A DNA stretch of 64,000 nucleotides from J054 sp964613615 (GTDB lineage: Bacteria; Pseudomonadota; Gammaproteobacteria; Steroidobacterales; GCA-2729495), in assembly GCA_964613615.1 (NCBI GenBank), contig CAZTIB010000057.1, positions 1-64,000 on the forward strand, read 5' to 3'. The notes below the pieces were generated by a model, which saw only the letters and a program-made list of their open reading frames with translations, had not been told where the DNA came from and did not search any database. This document shows, piece by piece, positions 43,101 to 51,778 of this stretch (the stretch's first letter is position 1; each line of letters begins with the position of its first letter). A program made the translations under genes and the position numbers.

Positions 43101-43663
43101 CGAACCGGCTGGCCGTGGCCGGTGGGGTAGAGGTCCACCAGGGAGCCGCGCACCGCATATTCGCCGTGGGTGCTGACCTGTGACACGCGTTGGTAACCGG
43201 CATCATCGAGTTGCCGGCGAAATTCGGCCGGATCCAGGCGCTGGCCGGCGCGCAGTTCAATGCCCCGGGACCGCAGAAAAACCGGGGGCGGCAAATGCGG
43301 CAGCAGCGTCGGCGCGGCGGCCAGGAGAATCTGGCGGCCGCCCCGGCTAAGACGGCGCAGCACGCGCAGACGTTCGGCAATCAGGTCCTGGTGCGGGCTG
43401 AAACTGTCGTAGGGGAGAACCTCAAGGTCCGGAAACAGCAGCACGTCCAGCCCGGCCGGGCTGAAGAACTGGAGTTCCGCGGCCAGGCCCTCGGCGTCGG
43501 CGACATTCGGCGTCAGCACCAGCAACGGCCCGTCGCGCAGCCGCGTGACGTCGGCCAGGCACAGCGCCATCGCGCCGCCGCGGGCGCCTCCCCAGTGCAC
43601 GCTGCGCGCGGCGGAGCCGGGCAATGGCAACCGGCCGCGCAGAAGCACGGACTCAGATATCAA
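40157..43663 (-). CDS. mfd: Transcription-repair coupling factor
   Basis: A 1168-residue DNA translocase that removes RNA polymerase stalled at DNA lesions and recruits UvrA. UvrB-like N-terminal region (DLEVLPYDSFSPHQDLIAERL), the RNA-polymerase-interacting domain (VHAEHGVGRYTGL), the helicase part with Walker A (GDVGFGKTEVALRA) and motif II DEEHRFG, and the C-terminal TRG-type region. Full length compared with E. coli (1148 aa). It is followed by csiV in the same direction. Confidence 0.98.
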   Translation of the reverse strand: MISESVLLRGRLPLPGSAARSVHWGGARGGAMALCLADVTRLRDGPLLVLTPNVADAEGLAAELQFFSPAGLDVLLFPDLEVLPYDSFSPHQDLIAERLRVLRRLSRGGRQILLAAAPTLLPHLPPPVFLRSRGIELRAGQRLDPAEFRRQLDDAGYQRVSQVSTHGEYAVRGSLVDLYPTGHGQPVRVDFLDNEIESIREFDPDSQLTTGQVDTLDTLPAREIPIDSDAVKAFRLRYRARFEGNPANSVIYREVSEQRLPAGIENYLPLFFDAPATFWDYLPADTCVVCVGNPERALRDAWQQVNERYEQCRHDTERPALDPGELYVAPDLHLEALNSRDRAVLDTAKLPAEMLSATQMNLGVQPAPTLLVNRRDEDPSRRLREFLANHHGRLLISAESPGRRELLLETLRPAGLNPVELASWTEFIDGDMHAGIVVAPLHQGFVLGDGELAVLTETEFFGEQPRRRRRRRRVQDPESLINDLTDLRPGAPVVHAEHGVGRYTGLSRLDIDDSPAEFVTLEYAGGDRLHVPVSSLNLISRYTGAAPEHAPLHRLGTDQWLRARKKAADKVRDAAAELLDIYAKRAARGGQSARVDPGEYLSFAAGFPFEPTDDQGKAIEDVLQDLSSSAPMDRLVCGDVGFGKTEVALRAAFVAVNNGRQVAVLVPTTLLAQQHQQTFSDRFADTAVTVAGLSRFQSAKASREIVDGLAKGSIDIVVGTHRLLQNSIEFKKLGLVVIDEEHRFGVRHKERLKALRTQADFLTLTATPIPRTLNMALGGLRDLSLITTPPESRLSIKTFVTQWRDQVIREACQRELKRGGQVYFVHNRIEDIQGIAERVAKLIPEARIEVAHGQMRERDLERIMVDFYHRRFHILVCTAIIESGLDVPTANTILINRADRFGLAQLHQLRGRVGRSHHQAFAYLLAPEREAMTDDAVKRLDAIEALEDLGAGFVLATHDLEIRGAGELLGEEQSGQIQEIGFTLYNEMLARTVEAMRAGLEPDPEGVGQQTTDINLHLPALIPEDYMPDVHLRLVHYKRIASAANDDALKDLQVELVDRFGIIPPATRNLFLVTRLRLRAAALGLKRVDMSASGGRVEFGPDTVVEPLTLIGLIQTAPDRYRFDNQQRLRVIADAEAPEARFACVEQLLDDLAAGLPAIEQTAGGRRA

Positions 43664-43747
43664 GCGGGATCTCCGGCCGGTTAAACGGCTATTATTTCAC
43701 AGCACAGGCACCACTGACCTGCGTGTATCGGGCCGGAGCGGATGGCG

Positions 43748-44032
43748 TCAGTTCTTCTGAACGGCGTGAATGACCCGGGAATATTCGAAGTACACAACGA
43801 AATTCGCGTACTCCCAGCGGGAGATCGGCGGATCACCGACAGCGGAATTTTTCGTCGCCGGTTGGCCCCAGGTGGCCGCGACTTTGTCCATAGTCATCCC
43901 GCGCGAGGGGCGCTGGGTGACTGACGCGCTGGCCTGCTCGACGCCGTCTAGCAGCAATGTCTCCGCCACTGCGGGCAGAGCGGGCACGGCGACTAAGGCC
44001 GAGATCAGCAGGGCCGGTAAACGGCGGAACAT
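43748..44032 (-). CDS. Small secreted protein, BamE/SmpA-like fold
   Basis: A 94-residue protein with a signal peptide (about 1-23, ending AVAE) and a small domain PSRGMTMDKVAATWGQPATKNSAVGDPPISRWEYANFVVYFEYSRVIHAVQ. The GMTMDKVAATWGQP and RWEYANFVVYFE pattern resembles BamE/SmpA-type domains, which often pair with larger envelope complexes. It is not a lipoprotein (no lipobox). Divergent from the region with mfd; function unknown. Confidence 0.78.
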   Translation of the reverse strand: MFRRLPALLISALVAVPALPAVAETLLLDGVEQASASVTQRPSRGMTMDKVAATWGQPATKNSAVGDPPISRWEYANFVVYFEYSRVIHAVQKN

Positions 44033-44164
44033 GGCACTTACCCCAAGCTATACTGCGGTCAGGATATCATTGGGTCCGGGCGCAAAAAACAGAATGCTCT
44101 ATGGACACGGCCAGCGGAATGGTGTAACGCGGCGACCGCTATTGGCGGCCAGCCGGTGTGAGCC

Positions 44165-44440
44165 GTGAGGTTTGCCGCCCCTCTGGCCGAGGCTCGTTTG
44201 CTGCGCCGCTACCAACGCTTTCTCGCTGACGTGGAGTGGCCCAACACCGCCTCTATGCCCGGCTGTCGCGAGCCCGGCTCCAGGATCTGGCTCAGCCGTT
44301 CGTCGAATTCACGCCGCAAATATCCGCTGACCTGGGAGCTGGTGGAGAGTCAGGACGGCACGCTGGTTGGCATCAACACCCAGCGCACCAACAAACTGGT
44401 GCGTGAGGGCCTCGACGCTGCCGTCGAGGTGGTGCTGTGA
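44165..44440 (+). pseudogene. Truncated sfsA remnant
   Basis: The frame from GTG 44165 reads the first third of SfsA: RFAAPLAEARLLRRYQRFLADVEW, then PNTASMPGCREPGSR, RKYPLTWELVESQDG and NTQRTNKLVREGL. Intact SfsA has about 235 residues and a DGxxLTxHC segment between the first two blocks; here that segment is deleted, and the protein ends after about 91 residues, with lolC beginning 22 bp later. So the gene has lost its catalytic and C-terminal part. It is unlikely to be functional. Confidence 0.8.
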
Positions 44441-44462
44441 GGTCCGCTGGAGGCCTGCCGGC

Positions 44463-45701
44463 ATGATGCGTCCTGTGACCGTATTCGTCGCGCTGCGTTA
44501 CCTGCGCGAACATCGGGAGAACTCCTTCGCATCGTTCGTGACCGTGGCTTCCGTGATCGGTGTCGCCCTTGGTGTTGCCGCACTGATCGTGGTGCTGTCG
44601 GTAATGAACGGCTTCGAAAACGAACTGCGCGATCGTCTGCTGAGTATGGCCGGACATGCAACGGTCGACGCGACAGACCCCGCCGTGCTGGAAGATCTGC
44701 GCCGCTGGCCGGGCGTGACGGCGGCGGCGCCCTTTGTCGATCTGGAAGCCATGCTGTCTTCCGGCGGCAGCCTGGCCGGGGGCGTGCTCAGCGGCATCGA
44801 TCCGGTGGCAGAGCGGTCCATGTCCGGTCTGGAGGATCACCTGCGCGGGGGTGAGCTCAATGACCTGGTGGCGGGGTCGCGCACCATGATTCTTGGCCGC
44901 GCACTGGCGCTGCGGCTGGGCGTGCAGGTGGGCGATCCGGTGACGGTGATGGTCCCGGGCCGCGGTTCCGACGGCCGGCTGCGCACGTCGCTGCGAGAGT
45001 TCCGGCTGGCCGGTGTCTTCGAGCTCGGCCTGCGCGACCACGATAGCGTGCGCGCGCTGGTGCACATCGACGACGCCAGGCGGGTGGCCGGCGAGGCGGG
45101 TGCTGGCGGCGGCATCCGGGTGCGCACGGACAACGTGCTTGCTGCGCCGGAAATTATCCGTGCCTGGGCTGGTGACTGGGCCAGTCGAAACGGGGCAGCA
45201 CCCACGGTGCGGGACTGGACCCAGGATAACGCGACCTATTTTCGCGCGGTGCGGATCGAGAAACTCATGATGACTTTGCTGCTGTCATTGATCGTGGCGG
45301 TGGCCGCATTCAATATCGTCGCCACCCTGGTGATGGTGGTGACCGACAAGCGGGGCGGGATCGCGATCCTGCGGACCCTGGGCTATTCCCGCAGCTCGGT
45401 GATGTCCATATTCGCCGTGCAGGGCCTGGTGGTTGGCTGGTGCGGCGTGCTGACCGGAGTCACGCTGGGCGTGTTGCTGGCAGTGAACGTGGAGACCGTC
45501 GCACCGGCGCTCGAGCGACTATTCGGTTTTGAGTTCATGCCGAGTGAGGTCTACTACCTGACTTCGCTACCGGCCGATCTGCGCTTGGCCGATGTCACCT
45601 GGATTTCGCTCATCGCCCTGGCGATGACTGCCGTTGCGACGATTTATCCTGCGCTGCGAGCGGCCAGCGTCGCGCCGGCCGAAGTCTTGCGCTACGAGTG
45701 A
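44463..45701 (+). CDS. lolC: Lipoprotein-releasing ABC transporter permease (LolC/E type)
   Basis: A 412-residue inner-membrane permease that passes mature lipoproteins to LolA. One N-terminal membrane segment (about 22-48, VIGVALGVAALIVVLSVMNGFENEL), a large periplasmic domain (about 55-275), and three C-terminal helices (about 278-300, 325-350, 375-400). The two ATGs at 44463 and 44466 are preceded by GGAGG at 44449. It is one of two paralogous permeases in tandem; assignment of C versus E is by order only. Confidence 0.9.
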   Translation: MMRPVTVFVALRYLREHRENSFASFVTVASVIGVALGVAALIVVLSVMNGFENELRDRLLSMAGHATVDATDPAVLEDLRRWPGVTAAAPFVDLEAMLSSGGSLAGGVLSGIDPVAERSMSGLEDHLRGGELNDLVAGSRTMILGRALALRLGVQVGDPVTVMVPGRGSDGRLRTSLREFRLAGVFELGLRDHDSVRALVHIDDARRVAGEAGAGGGIRVRTDNVLAAPEIIRAWAGDWASRNGAAPTVRDWTQDNATYFRAVRIEKLMMTLLLSLIVAVAAFNIVATLVMVVTDKRGGIAILRTLGYSRSSVMSIFAVQGLVVGWCGVLTGVTLGVLLAVNVETVAPALERLFGFEFMPSEVYYLTSLPADLRLADVTWISLIALAMTAVATIYPALRAASVAPAEVLRYE

Positions 45702-45712
45702 GTGCCGCATCG

Positions 45713-46969
45713 ATGTTTCGCATTTTCGAGTCTTACGAGCTGCGTGTTGGCGCACGCTACTTACGGTCGCGCAGTCGCAATCGCTTCGTGTCGTTTATTT
45801 CTTCGATATCGGTGCTAGGTATCGCCCTGGCGGTGGCCGTTCTGATCGTGGTGTTGTCCGTGATGAACGGCTTCGAGTATGAGGTGCGGACGCGCATCCT
45901 GAGCGTGGTTTCGCATGGTGCCATCACCGGCTGGCAGGGGCGTATGGATGACTGGAGCGTGGTGCGGGACATCGCAGCCGCGAATCCGGACACACGGGCC
46001 GTGGCGAGGTTCGTCAGTGGGCAGGGCATGCTCGTGGGCGCCGAAAATATTCGCGGAGTCGAGATACGTGGCATCGACCCGCCGCGCGAGGCGCGGGTGT
46101 CAGAACTGCCGGCGCTGATGGAATCAGGCAGCCTGGACAGCCTGCAGCCCGGAACCTACGGCATCGTCATTGGCCGCAGCCTGGCCGAAGAGCTGGATGC
46201 TGGGGTGGGCGATCGGCTGATCCTGATGGTGGCCGAAGGCGTCACGACGCCCGCAGGGCTGGCGCCGCGCATGCGGCGGTTCGAGGTTCGCGGCATTTTC
46301 TATGCCGGCATGTATGAGTACGACCGCGGGCTGGTGTTCGTGAACGTGCAGGACGCCGGGCGACTGCTGCGGTTGGGCGACGCAGTCTCCGGCATCCGCA
46401 TCGCGCTGGACGATGCCATGCGGGCGCCCGTAGTGGTGCGCGACATCGCGCGGTCTCTCGGGCAGGACGTCTATATTACGGACTGGACCCGGCAGCACGC
46501 GAATTTCTTCCGCTCCATCCAGCTGACCAAGACCATAATCTTCGTGATCCTGCTGCTGGTCGTTGCTGTCGCCGCCTTCAATATCGTGTCGACACTGGTC
46601 ATGGTCGTGCGCGAGAAGCGCGGTGACATTGCGATTCTTCGTACCCTCGGCGCGGCCCCAGCCGGCATTCTGCGTATCTTTGTGACCCAGGGTGCATTGA
46701 TTGGTCTGATAGGCACCGCACTCGGGGTGTTGCTGGGCCTGCTCATTGCCGCCAATCTGGACAGTATCGTGGCCTTGATAGAACGGCTGTTCGGCATGAA
46801 GTTTCTGGCTCCCGACGTGTACTTCATCAGTGATTTTCCAAGCCGAATCCGGATTGGCGACGTGCTGCGGGTTGGCGGTATTGCATTGCTGCTGACGCTG
46901 TTGTCGACGCTGTATCCCGCCTGGCGGGGGGCACGCACGGCGCCGGCGCAGGCGCTGCGGCACGAGTAA
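45713..46969 (+). CDS. lolE: Lipoprotein-releasing ABC transporter permease (second LolC/E type)
   Basis: A 418-residue permease of the same family (MFRIFESYELRVGARYLRSRSRNRFVSFISSISVLGIALAVAVLIVVLSVMNGFE is the canonical start; shown here in pieces). Four membrane segments and a periplasmic domain between the first and second. ATG 45713 fits the family; GTG 45698, which overlaps the lolC stop, is an alternative. The gene order here is permease, permease, ATPase. Confidence 0.9.
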   Translation: MFRIFESYELRVGARYLRSRSRNRFVSFISSISVLGIALAVAVLIVVLSVMNGFEYEVRTRILSVVSHGAITGWQGRMDDWSVVRDIAAANPDTRAVARFVSGQGMLVGAENIRGVEIRGIDPPREARVSELPALMESGSLDSLQPGTYGIVIGRSLAEELDAGVGDRLILMVAEGVTTPAGLAPRMRRFEVRGIFYAGMYEYDRGLVFVNVQDAGRLLRLGDAVSGIRIALDDAMRAPVVVRDIARSLGQDVYITDWTRQHANFFRSIQLTKTIIFVILLLVVAVAAFNIVSTLVMVVREKRGDIAILRTLGAAPAGILRIFVTQGALIGLIGTALGVLLGLLIAANLDSIVALIERLFGMKFLAPDVYFISDFPSRIRIGDVLRVGGIALLLTLLSTLYPAWRGARTAPAQALRHE

Positions 46970-46978
46970 GGACCCACC

Positions 46979-47704
46979 ATGGCGGCACCGATGACCGACG
47001 AAGAACGAGCGAAGCTGCCGCTGGTCTGCGAAGACCTGCAAAAGAGTTTTGCGGAGGGCCCGTCAGTACTACATGTGCTGCAGGGCGCAGACCTGGTGGT
47101 GCAACCTGGAGAAAGGCTGGCGATTGTTGGTGCGTCGGGCGCGGGCAAGACAACGCTCCTGCAGTTGCTGGGCGGACTCGACCGGGCGACGGGCGGCAGC
47201 GTCAGAATTTTTGGCGAAGATCTTGCCAGGTTGTCGCCCACCGCCCGCGGCGAGCTCAGGAACCGGGCATTGGGTTTCGTTTACCAGTTCCATCATTTGT
47301 TGCCCGAGTTCAACGCCGTAGAAAACGTCGCGATGCCGCTGTTGCTCAGACGTTTGCCGCTGACGGAAGTGCACGACAAGGCGGCCGGCCTGCTTGAGCG
47401 CGTGGGTCTGGGTGATCGGCTCGATCACCGTCCGGGCGAACTGTCGGGCGGCGAGCGTCAGCGAGTGGCCGTAGCGCGCGCGCTGGTCACCGATCCCGCG
47501 GTTGTGCTGGCCGACGAGCCCACCGGCAATCTCGATCCGGCTACCGGTGAACGGGTACTGGAGCTGATGCTGGCACTGAACCGCGAAAGCGGCGCCAGCC
47601 TGGTGCTCGTCACACACGATGCCGCCATCGCGGCCCGTATGGAGCGCGTATTGCAACTGCACGAAGGCCGACTGCGGGACGTATCGGCCGACTACCGCGT
47701 CTGA
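46979..47704 (+). CDS. lolD: Lipoprotein-releasing system ATP-binding protein
   Basis: A 241-residue ABC ATPase powering the Lol transporter. Walker A GASGAGKTT, the LolD-typical VYQFHHLLPEFNAVENVAMPLLLR, signature LSGGERQRVAVARAL, and Walker B VVLADEPTGNLD are all visible. Starts 9 bp after lolE. Its last 13 bp overlap the end of the convergent DUF2062 gene. Confidence 0.96.
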   Translation: MAAPMTDEERAKLPLVCEDLQKSFAEGPSVLHVLQGADLVVQPGERLAIVGASGAGKTTLLQLLGGLDRATGGSVRIFGEDLARLSPTARGELRNRALGFVYQFHHLLPEFNAVENVAMPLLLRRLPLTEVHDKAAGLLERVGLGDRLDHRPGELSGGERQRVAVARALVTDPAVVLADEPTGNLDPATGERVLELMLALNRESGASLVLVTHDAAIAARMERVLQLHEGRLRDVSADYRV

Positions 47705-48240
47705 CGGCTGGCGCGCCTGGCACGGCCACTCACGCGCTGCCGGCGCCGATAACGTGCGGCGACAGCCATGCGCCAGGCGACGCTGACGAAGACATAAACC
47801 GTGGACGCGACGACCGTGGCGGTAACCACTGAGCCGAGCAGCAGCGGGCGCCAGTAACGCGGCAGATCTTCGATCACCCAACGCCACGACATGCCAATGC
47901 TGAAGGGCTGTGGCGGCAATTCCAGGATCAGCACACCGAGCTGGTATTCAAACCAGTAGATCGGCACCCACGTGACGGGGTTGGTGATGAACACGGCGGC
48001 AAAGGCCACCGGCAGGTTGACCCGGAACAGGATTGCTGCGAGCGGGGCCAGCACTGACTGCGCGGGCAGTGGCAGCAGTGCAATGAACAAGCCTAGCCAG
48101 ATTGCGCCGGTGACGCTGCGCCGGCTGACGGCGAAGAAAGTCGGGTGCCTGAGCACCACCTCGAAGGGCCGCAGGTACCAGGGGTGCTCGCGATCCCGCG
48201 GAAACTCGGCGGAAATTCGCCTGAAAAAACGTCTGGGCAT
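47692..48240 (-). CDS. DUF2062 family membrane protein
   Basis: A 182-residue protein with the DUF2062 core: FFAVSRRSVTGAIWLGLFIALLPLPAQSVLAPLAAILFRVNLPVAFAAVFITNPVTW and, after a gap, a further hydrophobic segment at about 135-155, then a very basic C-terminus. Four membrane segments seem likely. The function of DUF2062 is unknown. It is transcribed divergently from comEC and converges on lolD. Confidence 0.82.
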   Translation of the reverse strand: MPRRFFRRISAEFPRDREHPWYLRPFEVVLRHPTFFAVSRRSVTGAIWLGLFIALLPLPAQSVLAPLAAILFRVNLPVAFAAVFITNPVTWVPIYWFEYQLGVLILELPPQPFSIGMSWRWVIEDLPRYWRPLLLGSVVTATVVASTVYVFVSVAWRMAVAARYRRRQRVSGRARRASRQTR

Positions 48241-48337
48241 AGCTTAGTTTTTCGCGACACGCTGTTCGACCGTCATCGCACGCTCGGTGCGAGGTGGGCA
48301 GACCCCCGATTATCATGCATTCGGCGCGCGAAAGAAC

Positions 48338-50656
48338 ATGGCACTTGCCTCGTGGTCCTCTCTCGCGCTGCTGAGCGCCGTCCTCTGGTGGCCGGGTGGC
48401 TGGCCAACCCCGCTGGCCCCGGAAATCATTGCTTTGCTCGTGCTGGGCGCGAGCTTGTTGGAAGGCCGCAAGGCATTCGTGCTGCTGCTGCCCGTTGCCT
48501 GCACACTGTTGCAGGCGGAGCGCAACCTGGCAGATCGCCTGCCCCCGGCAGCAGCCGGGCGGGACTTTATCGTGCGCGGACAGGTTTGCGACTTTCCCCG
48601 GCGCAGCGGGCGGGCGTTGCGGTTTCCCCTGTATCTGGACTCGCGTCTCAGCGCCCCTGGACTGCCGGCCCGGGTTCAGCTGGCTTGGTACGACCCGGTA
48701 GTCTTGCCGCGCGCTGGGGACAGCTGGCAGTTCCTGGTCCGACTGCGGCCACCGCGCACGCTGGCGAGCCCCGGCGCTTTCGACGGTGAGCGTGCAGCCC
48801 TCGTCACCGCAACTGGCGCGCGGGGTTACGTTCGCCAGTCAGCCCTGAATCGCCGCGTGGGGGAGGCCGGCTGGCACTGTCCCACCATCCTGCCGCGGCG
48901 CTGGGTTGCCGACCGGGTGACGGCGGCGGTCGGGGAACATGCGGCGGCCGGGTACCTGCTTGCGTTGACAGTGGGCGCGCGCCATCAGCTGGAGGCGTCT
49001 GACTGGGAGCGACTCCGCAACACCGGCACCGCGCACCTGATGGCGATTTCAGGCCTGCACATTGGGCTGCTGGCAGGCGCAGCATTGCTGGCCGCCCGCG
49101 CCGCCTGCTACCTGCTCGTCCGGTGTGGGTTCTGCTTATCGCCGCGCCGGGTGGGCCTGGTATCGGCCCTGGTGGTGGCTGCTTGTTATGCGGGCCTGGC
49201 CGGATTTGCGCTACCCACCCGCCGGGCACTGCTGATGCTGGCCAGCTTCATCCTTTTCAGCCTGACAGGCCGGGCCATAGCGGCGTGGACGACGCTGACC
49301 GTCGCCTTGTGGCTCGTGCTGGTAAGTGATGGCCTGAGCCTGCTCACAGCCGGCTTCTGGCTGTCGTTTGGTGCCGTGGCCGTGTTGTTGACCGCAACCC
49401 TGGCATGTTCGCGCGGGGAGAAACGCAACGCACTTGTCCAGAGAATAAGCGCACTGGGTGATGCGCAGTGGCGAGTGTTCCTGGGCCTGGCACCGGTCGC
49501 GGCACTGTGTTTCGGTGTGCTGGCGCCCGTCTCGCCGTTGGCGAATTTTGTGGCCGTGCCGCTGTTCGGTGTCGCCATCATGCCTCTGGCGATGGCTGGC
49601 GTTGTCCTGGCGGCAACGGGTATCTCGACCGCGCCGCTGGTGTCGGCGGCAGATCTTTTGCAAGGCCTGCTCGGCTGGCTGGCGTGGCTCGATATCGGCG
49701 CCTGGCCGGCACCGGCCCCGCCCGCCTGGTATTGGCCCATTGTCGCCGTCGCGACCGTGACCTTGTTGTGGCCTCGTCCAATGCCGGGTCGGTGGTTGGC
49801 CGTGGGCCTGTTGCTGCTTGCCCCGTTACTCGCACCGCGTTCGCCCGCGGCTGGTGCAGTCCGAGTGCAGGTTCTGGACGTCGGCCAGGGCCTGGCCGTT
49901 ATCGTGCAAACCCGCAGGCACGCGCTGGTGTATGACACCGGGCCGGTCTTTGGGACCGGCGACGCCGGCCTTGCCGTGGTGTTGCCGGCGCTACGTCGGG
50001 CTGGCATTCGCCGTGTCGATGCGATCGTCGTGTCCCACGGCGACCTCGATCACGCCGGAGGCCTCGCCAGCCTGCACGCGGCGCACCCGGAAGCCCTGGT
50101 GCTCGCGCCCCAACCGGCAGCCGTTGCGGCGCCCGCGGTAGATTGTCGACGGGGCCAGGGCTGGGCGTGGGATGGCGTAGAGTTTCGGTTCCTCCACCCG
50201 AGTCCCGGTTTTGTCCGCGGGCCCAGCAACGACAGGTCTTGCGTGCTCCTGGTGCAGGCCGCTGGCGCATCGCTGCTGCTGCCGGGTGACGTGAGCCGGC
50301 GGGGAGAAGCCAGTTTCGCTGGCCGGTTGCCGGCAGAGGGTGTCGACCTGGTGGTCGCACCCCATCATGGCAGCGCCACGTCATCTTCCCAGCCGCTGGT
50401 CAATCGGACGCGCCCTCGCTACGTGGCTTTCACTGCTGGCTACCTGAACCGCTGGGGCTTTCCGCGGCCCTCGGTGCTTGCGCGCTGGCAGCGAACGGGC
50501 GCCTGCCTGCTGAATACCGCGAGTGAGGGAACCCTGCTCTTCGACCTGCGGGATGGCCGCCTGGCGCTGCAGTATCGCTACCGCCGGGATGCCGCCCGCG
50601 CCTGGACGCTGCCGCCCGGCGAACCGGAGTGCCCCGCCGGCAACACAACGCTGTAA
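48338..50656 (+). CDS. comEC: DNA uptake channel protein ComEC/Rec2
   Basis: A 772-residue polytopic membrane protein that carries transforming single-stranded DNA across the inner membrane. Order: N-terminal DUF4131-like soluble region, the ComEC transmembrane core (GTAHLMAISGLHIGLLAG, YAGLAGFALPTRRALLM), and a C-terminal metallo-beta-lactamase-like domain with LDVGQGLAVIVQTRRHALVYDTGP, SHGDLDHAGG and APHHGSATSSS. Full length. An intrinsic-type terminator follows the stop. Confidence 0.92.
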   Translation: MALASWSSLALLSAVLWWPGGWPTPLAPEIIALLVLGASLLEGRKAFVLLLPVACTLLQAERNLADRLPPAAAGRDFIVRGQVCDFPRRSGRALRFPLYLDSRLSAPGLPARVQLAWYDPVVLPRAGDSWQFLVRLRPPRTLASPGAFDGERAALVTATGARGYVRQSALNRRVGEAGWHCPTILPRRWVADRVTAAVGEHAAAGYLLALTVGARHQLEASDWERLRNTGTAHLMAISGLHIGLLAGAALLAARAACYLLVRCGFCLSPRRVGLVSALVVAACYAGLAGFALPTRRALLMLASFILFSLTGRAIAAWTTLTVALWLVLVSDGLSLLTAGFWLSFGAVAVLLTATLACSRGEKRNALVQRISALGDAQWRVFLGLAPVAALCFGVLAPVSPLANFVAVPLFGVAIMPLAMAGVVLAATGISTAPLVSAADLLQGLLGWLAWLDIGAWPAPAPPAWYWPIVAVATVTLLWPRPMPGRWLAVGLLLLAPLLAPRSPAAGAVRVQVLDVGQGLAVIVQTRRHALVYDTGPVFGTGDAGLAVVLPALRRAGIRRVDAIVVSHGDLDHAGGLASLHAAHPEALVLAPQPAAVAAPAVDCRRGQGWAWDGVEFRFLHPSPGFVRGPSNDRSCVLLVQAAGASLLLPGDVSRRGEASFAGRLPAEGVDLVVAPHHGSATSSSQPLVNRTRPRYVAFTAGYLNRWGFPRPSVLARWQRTGACLLNTASEGTLLFDLRDGRLALQYRYRRDAARAWTLPPGEPECPAGNTTL

Positions 50657-50689
50657 ACTGCCGCGCGCCGCGGTTATAGTTTTTTTTTT
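50655..50689 (+). terminator. Probable intrinsic terminator after comEC
   Basis: AAACTG, then CCGCG-CGC-CGCGG (50661-50673), TTAT, then AGTTT leading into a run of ten T (50680-50689). The AAACT and AGTTT arms can extend the GC stem with a small bulge. The T-run ends 17 bp before the exbB ATG. Confidence 0.55.
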
Positions 50690-50706
50690 GTTGGCGCGTT
50701 CTGGGC

Positions 50707-51357
50707 ATGCTGGAGATCGTGAAATCGGGCGGCTGGATGATGTTGCCCATCATTCTGTGTTCCGTGATCGCTGCGGCCATCATCCTGGAGCGGGTCTGGA
50801 CGCTGCAGCAGCGCCGCGTGCTGCCGAAAGACCTGACCCGCCAGGTCTGGGAATGGGTCAGCAAGAACCAGCTGTCACCGGAGCACATCAAATCCCTGCG
50901 CGACAGTTCCCCGTTGGGAGAAATCCTTGCTGTTGCGCTTACCAACCGTCAGCGCGAGCGCGAGATCATCAAAGAGCGCGTCGAAGATACGGGACGCCAC
51001 GTGGTTCACGAACTGGAGCGATATCTCAATAGCCTTGGCACGATCGCCGCCATATCGCCGTTGCTGGGCCTGTTGGGCACCGTGGTCGGCATGATCAAAG
51101 TGTTCGCTGCGATTACGGAGTTTGGCGTCGGTGATCCCGGCGTATTGGCCGGCGGTATTTCCGAAGCGCTGATTACGACGGGGGCGGGTCTGTCGGTGGC
51201 GATTCCGTCGCTGATCGCTTATCGGTATTTGCGGGGCAAGGTCAACGCGATCGTCGTGCAGATGGAGAAAGAAGCCATTACGCTGGTCGAAACGCTGCAC
51301 CGCAAGCAATTCTTCGACACGCTCGGGACACAGCGGAATGAAGCTGCGCACGGCTGA
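50707..51357 (+). CDS. exbB: ExbB/TolQ/MotA-family proton channel protein
   Basis: A 216-residue membrane protein with three segments (about 10-28, 105-130, 150-170): SGGWMMLPIILCSVIAAAIILERVW, SPLLGLLGTVVGMIKVF, EALITTGAGLSVAIPSLIAY. With ExbD it couples the proton gradient to an energised outer-membrane or envelope process. No tonB is visible nearby. In many relatives the pair precedes msbA-lpxK-kdsB; here msbA and lpxK are missing. Confidence 0.88.
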   Translation: MLEIVKSGGWMMLPIILCSVIAAAIILERVWTLQQRRVLPKDLTRQVWEWVSKNQLSPEHIKSLRDSSPLGEILAVALTNRQREREIIKERVEDTGRHVVHELERYLNSLGTIAAISPLLGLLGTVVGMIKVFAAITEFGVGDPGVLAGGISEALITTGAGLSVAIPSLIAYRYLRGKVNAIVVQMEKEAITLVETLHRKQFFDTLGTQRNEAAHG

Positions 51358-51778
51358 ACCGGAAGAACCCGACGTCAATCTTACGTCCCTGATCGACGTG
51401 GTGCTGTTGTTGCTCGTGTTCTTCATGGTAACGACCAGCTTCGTTCGCGAATCGCAGATCTCGATACGCTTGCCCGAAGCCACTACATCGGCCGCAGCCA
51501 CACCGGCGCCACCGGTGGAAATTTCCATCTCGGCGGGTGGCGGCTATCGGGTGAATGGTCGCTCGCTGGTGGATAACGAGCCCGCGACTCTCGCTGCCGC
51601 GATTCGCCTGCTGGCGGACGAGCTCGATGCGCTGCCTGCCCTCACGATCAGCGCCGACGCGGAGGCCAGCCATCAGTCCGTGGTCACTGCCATGGACATT
51701 GCAGGGCGGCTGGGGTTCAGCGAGATTTCCATCGCCACGGTCCGCGCTGCGGGACAGAGCGAAGGAGATGGCAGTTAG
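51338..51778 (+). CDS. exbD: ExbD/TolR-family protein
   Basis: A 146-residue single-span protein with the family motif NLTSLIDVVLLLLVFFMVTTSFV (about 14-36) holding the essential membrane aspartate, and a periplasmic domain (about 55-140). Overlaps exbB by 20 bp; overlaps kdsB by 11 bp. Confidence 0.92.
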   Translation: MKLRTAEPEEPDVNLTSLIDVVLLLLVFFMVTTSFVRESQISIRLPEATTSAAATPAPPVEISISAGGGYRVNGRSLVDNEPATLAAAIRLLADELDALPALTISADAEASHQSVVTAMDIAGRLGFSEISIATVRAAGQSEGDGS

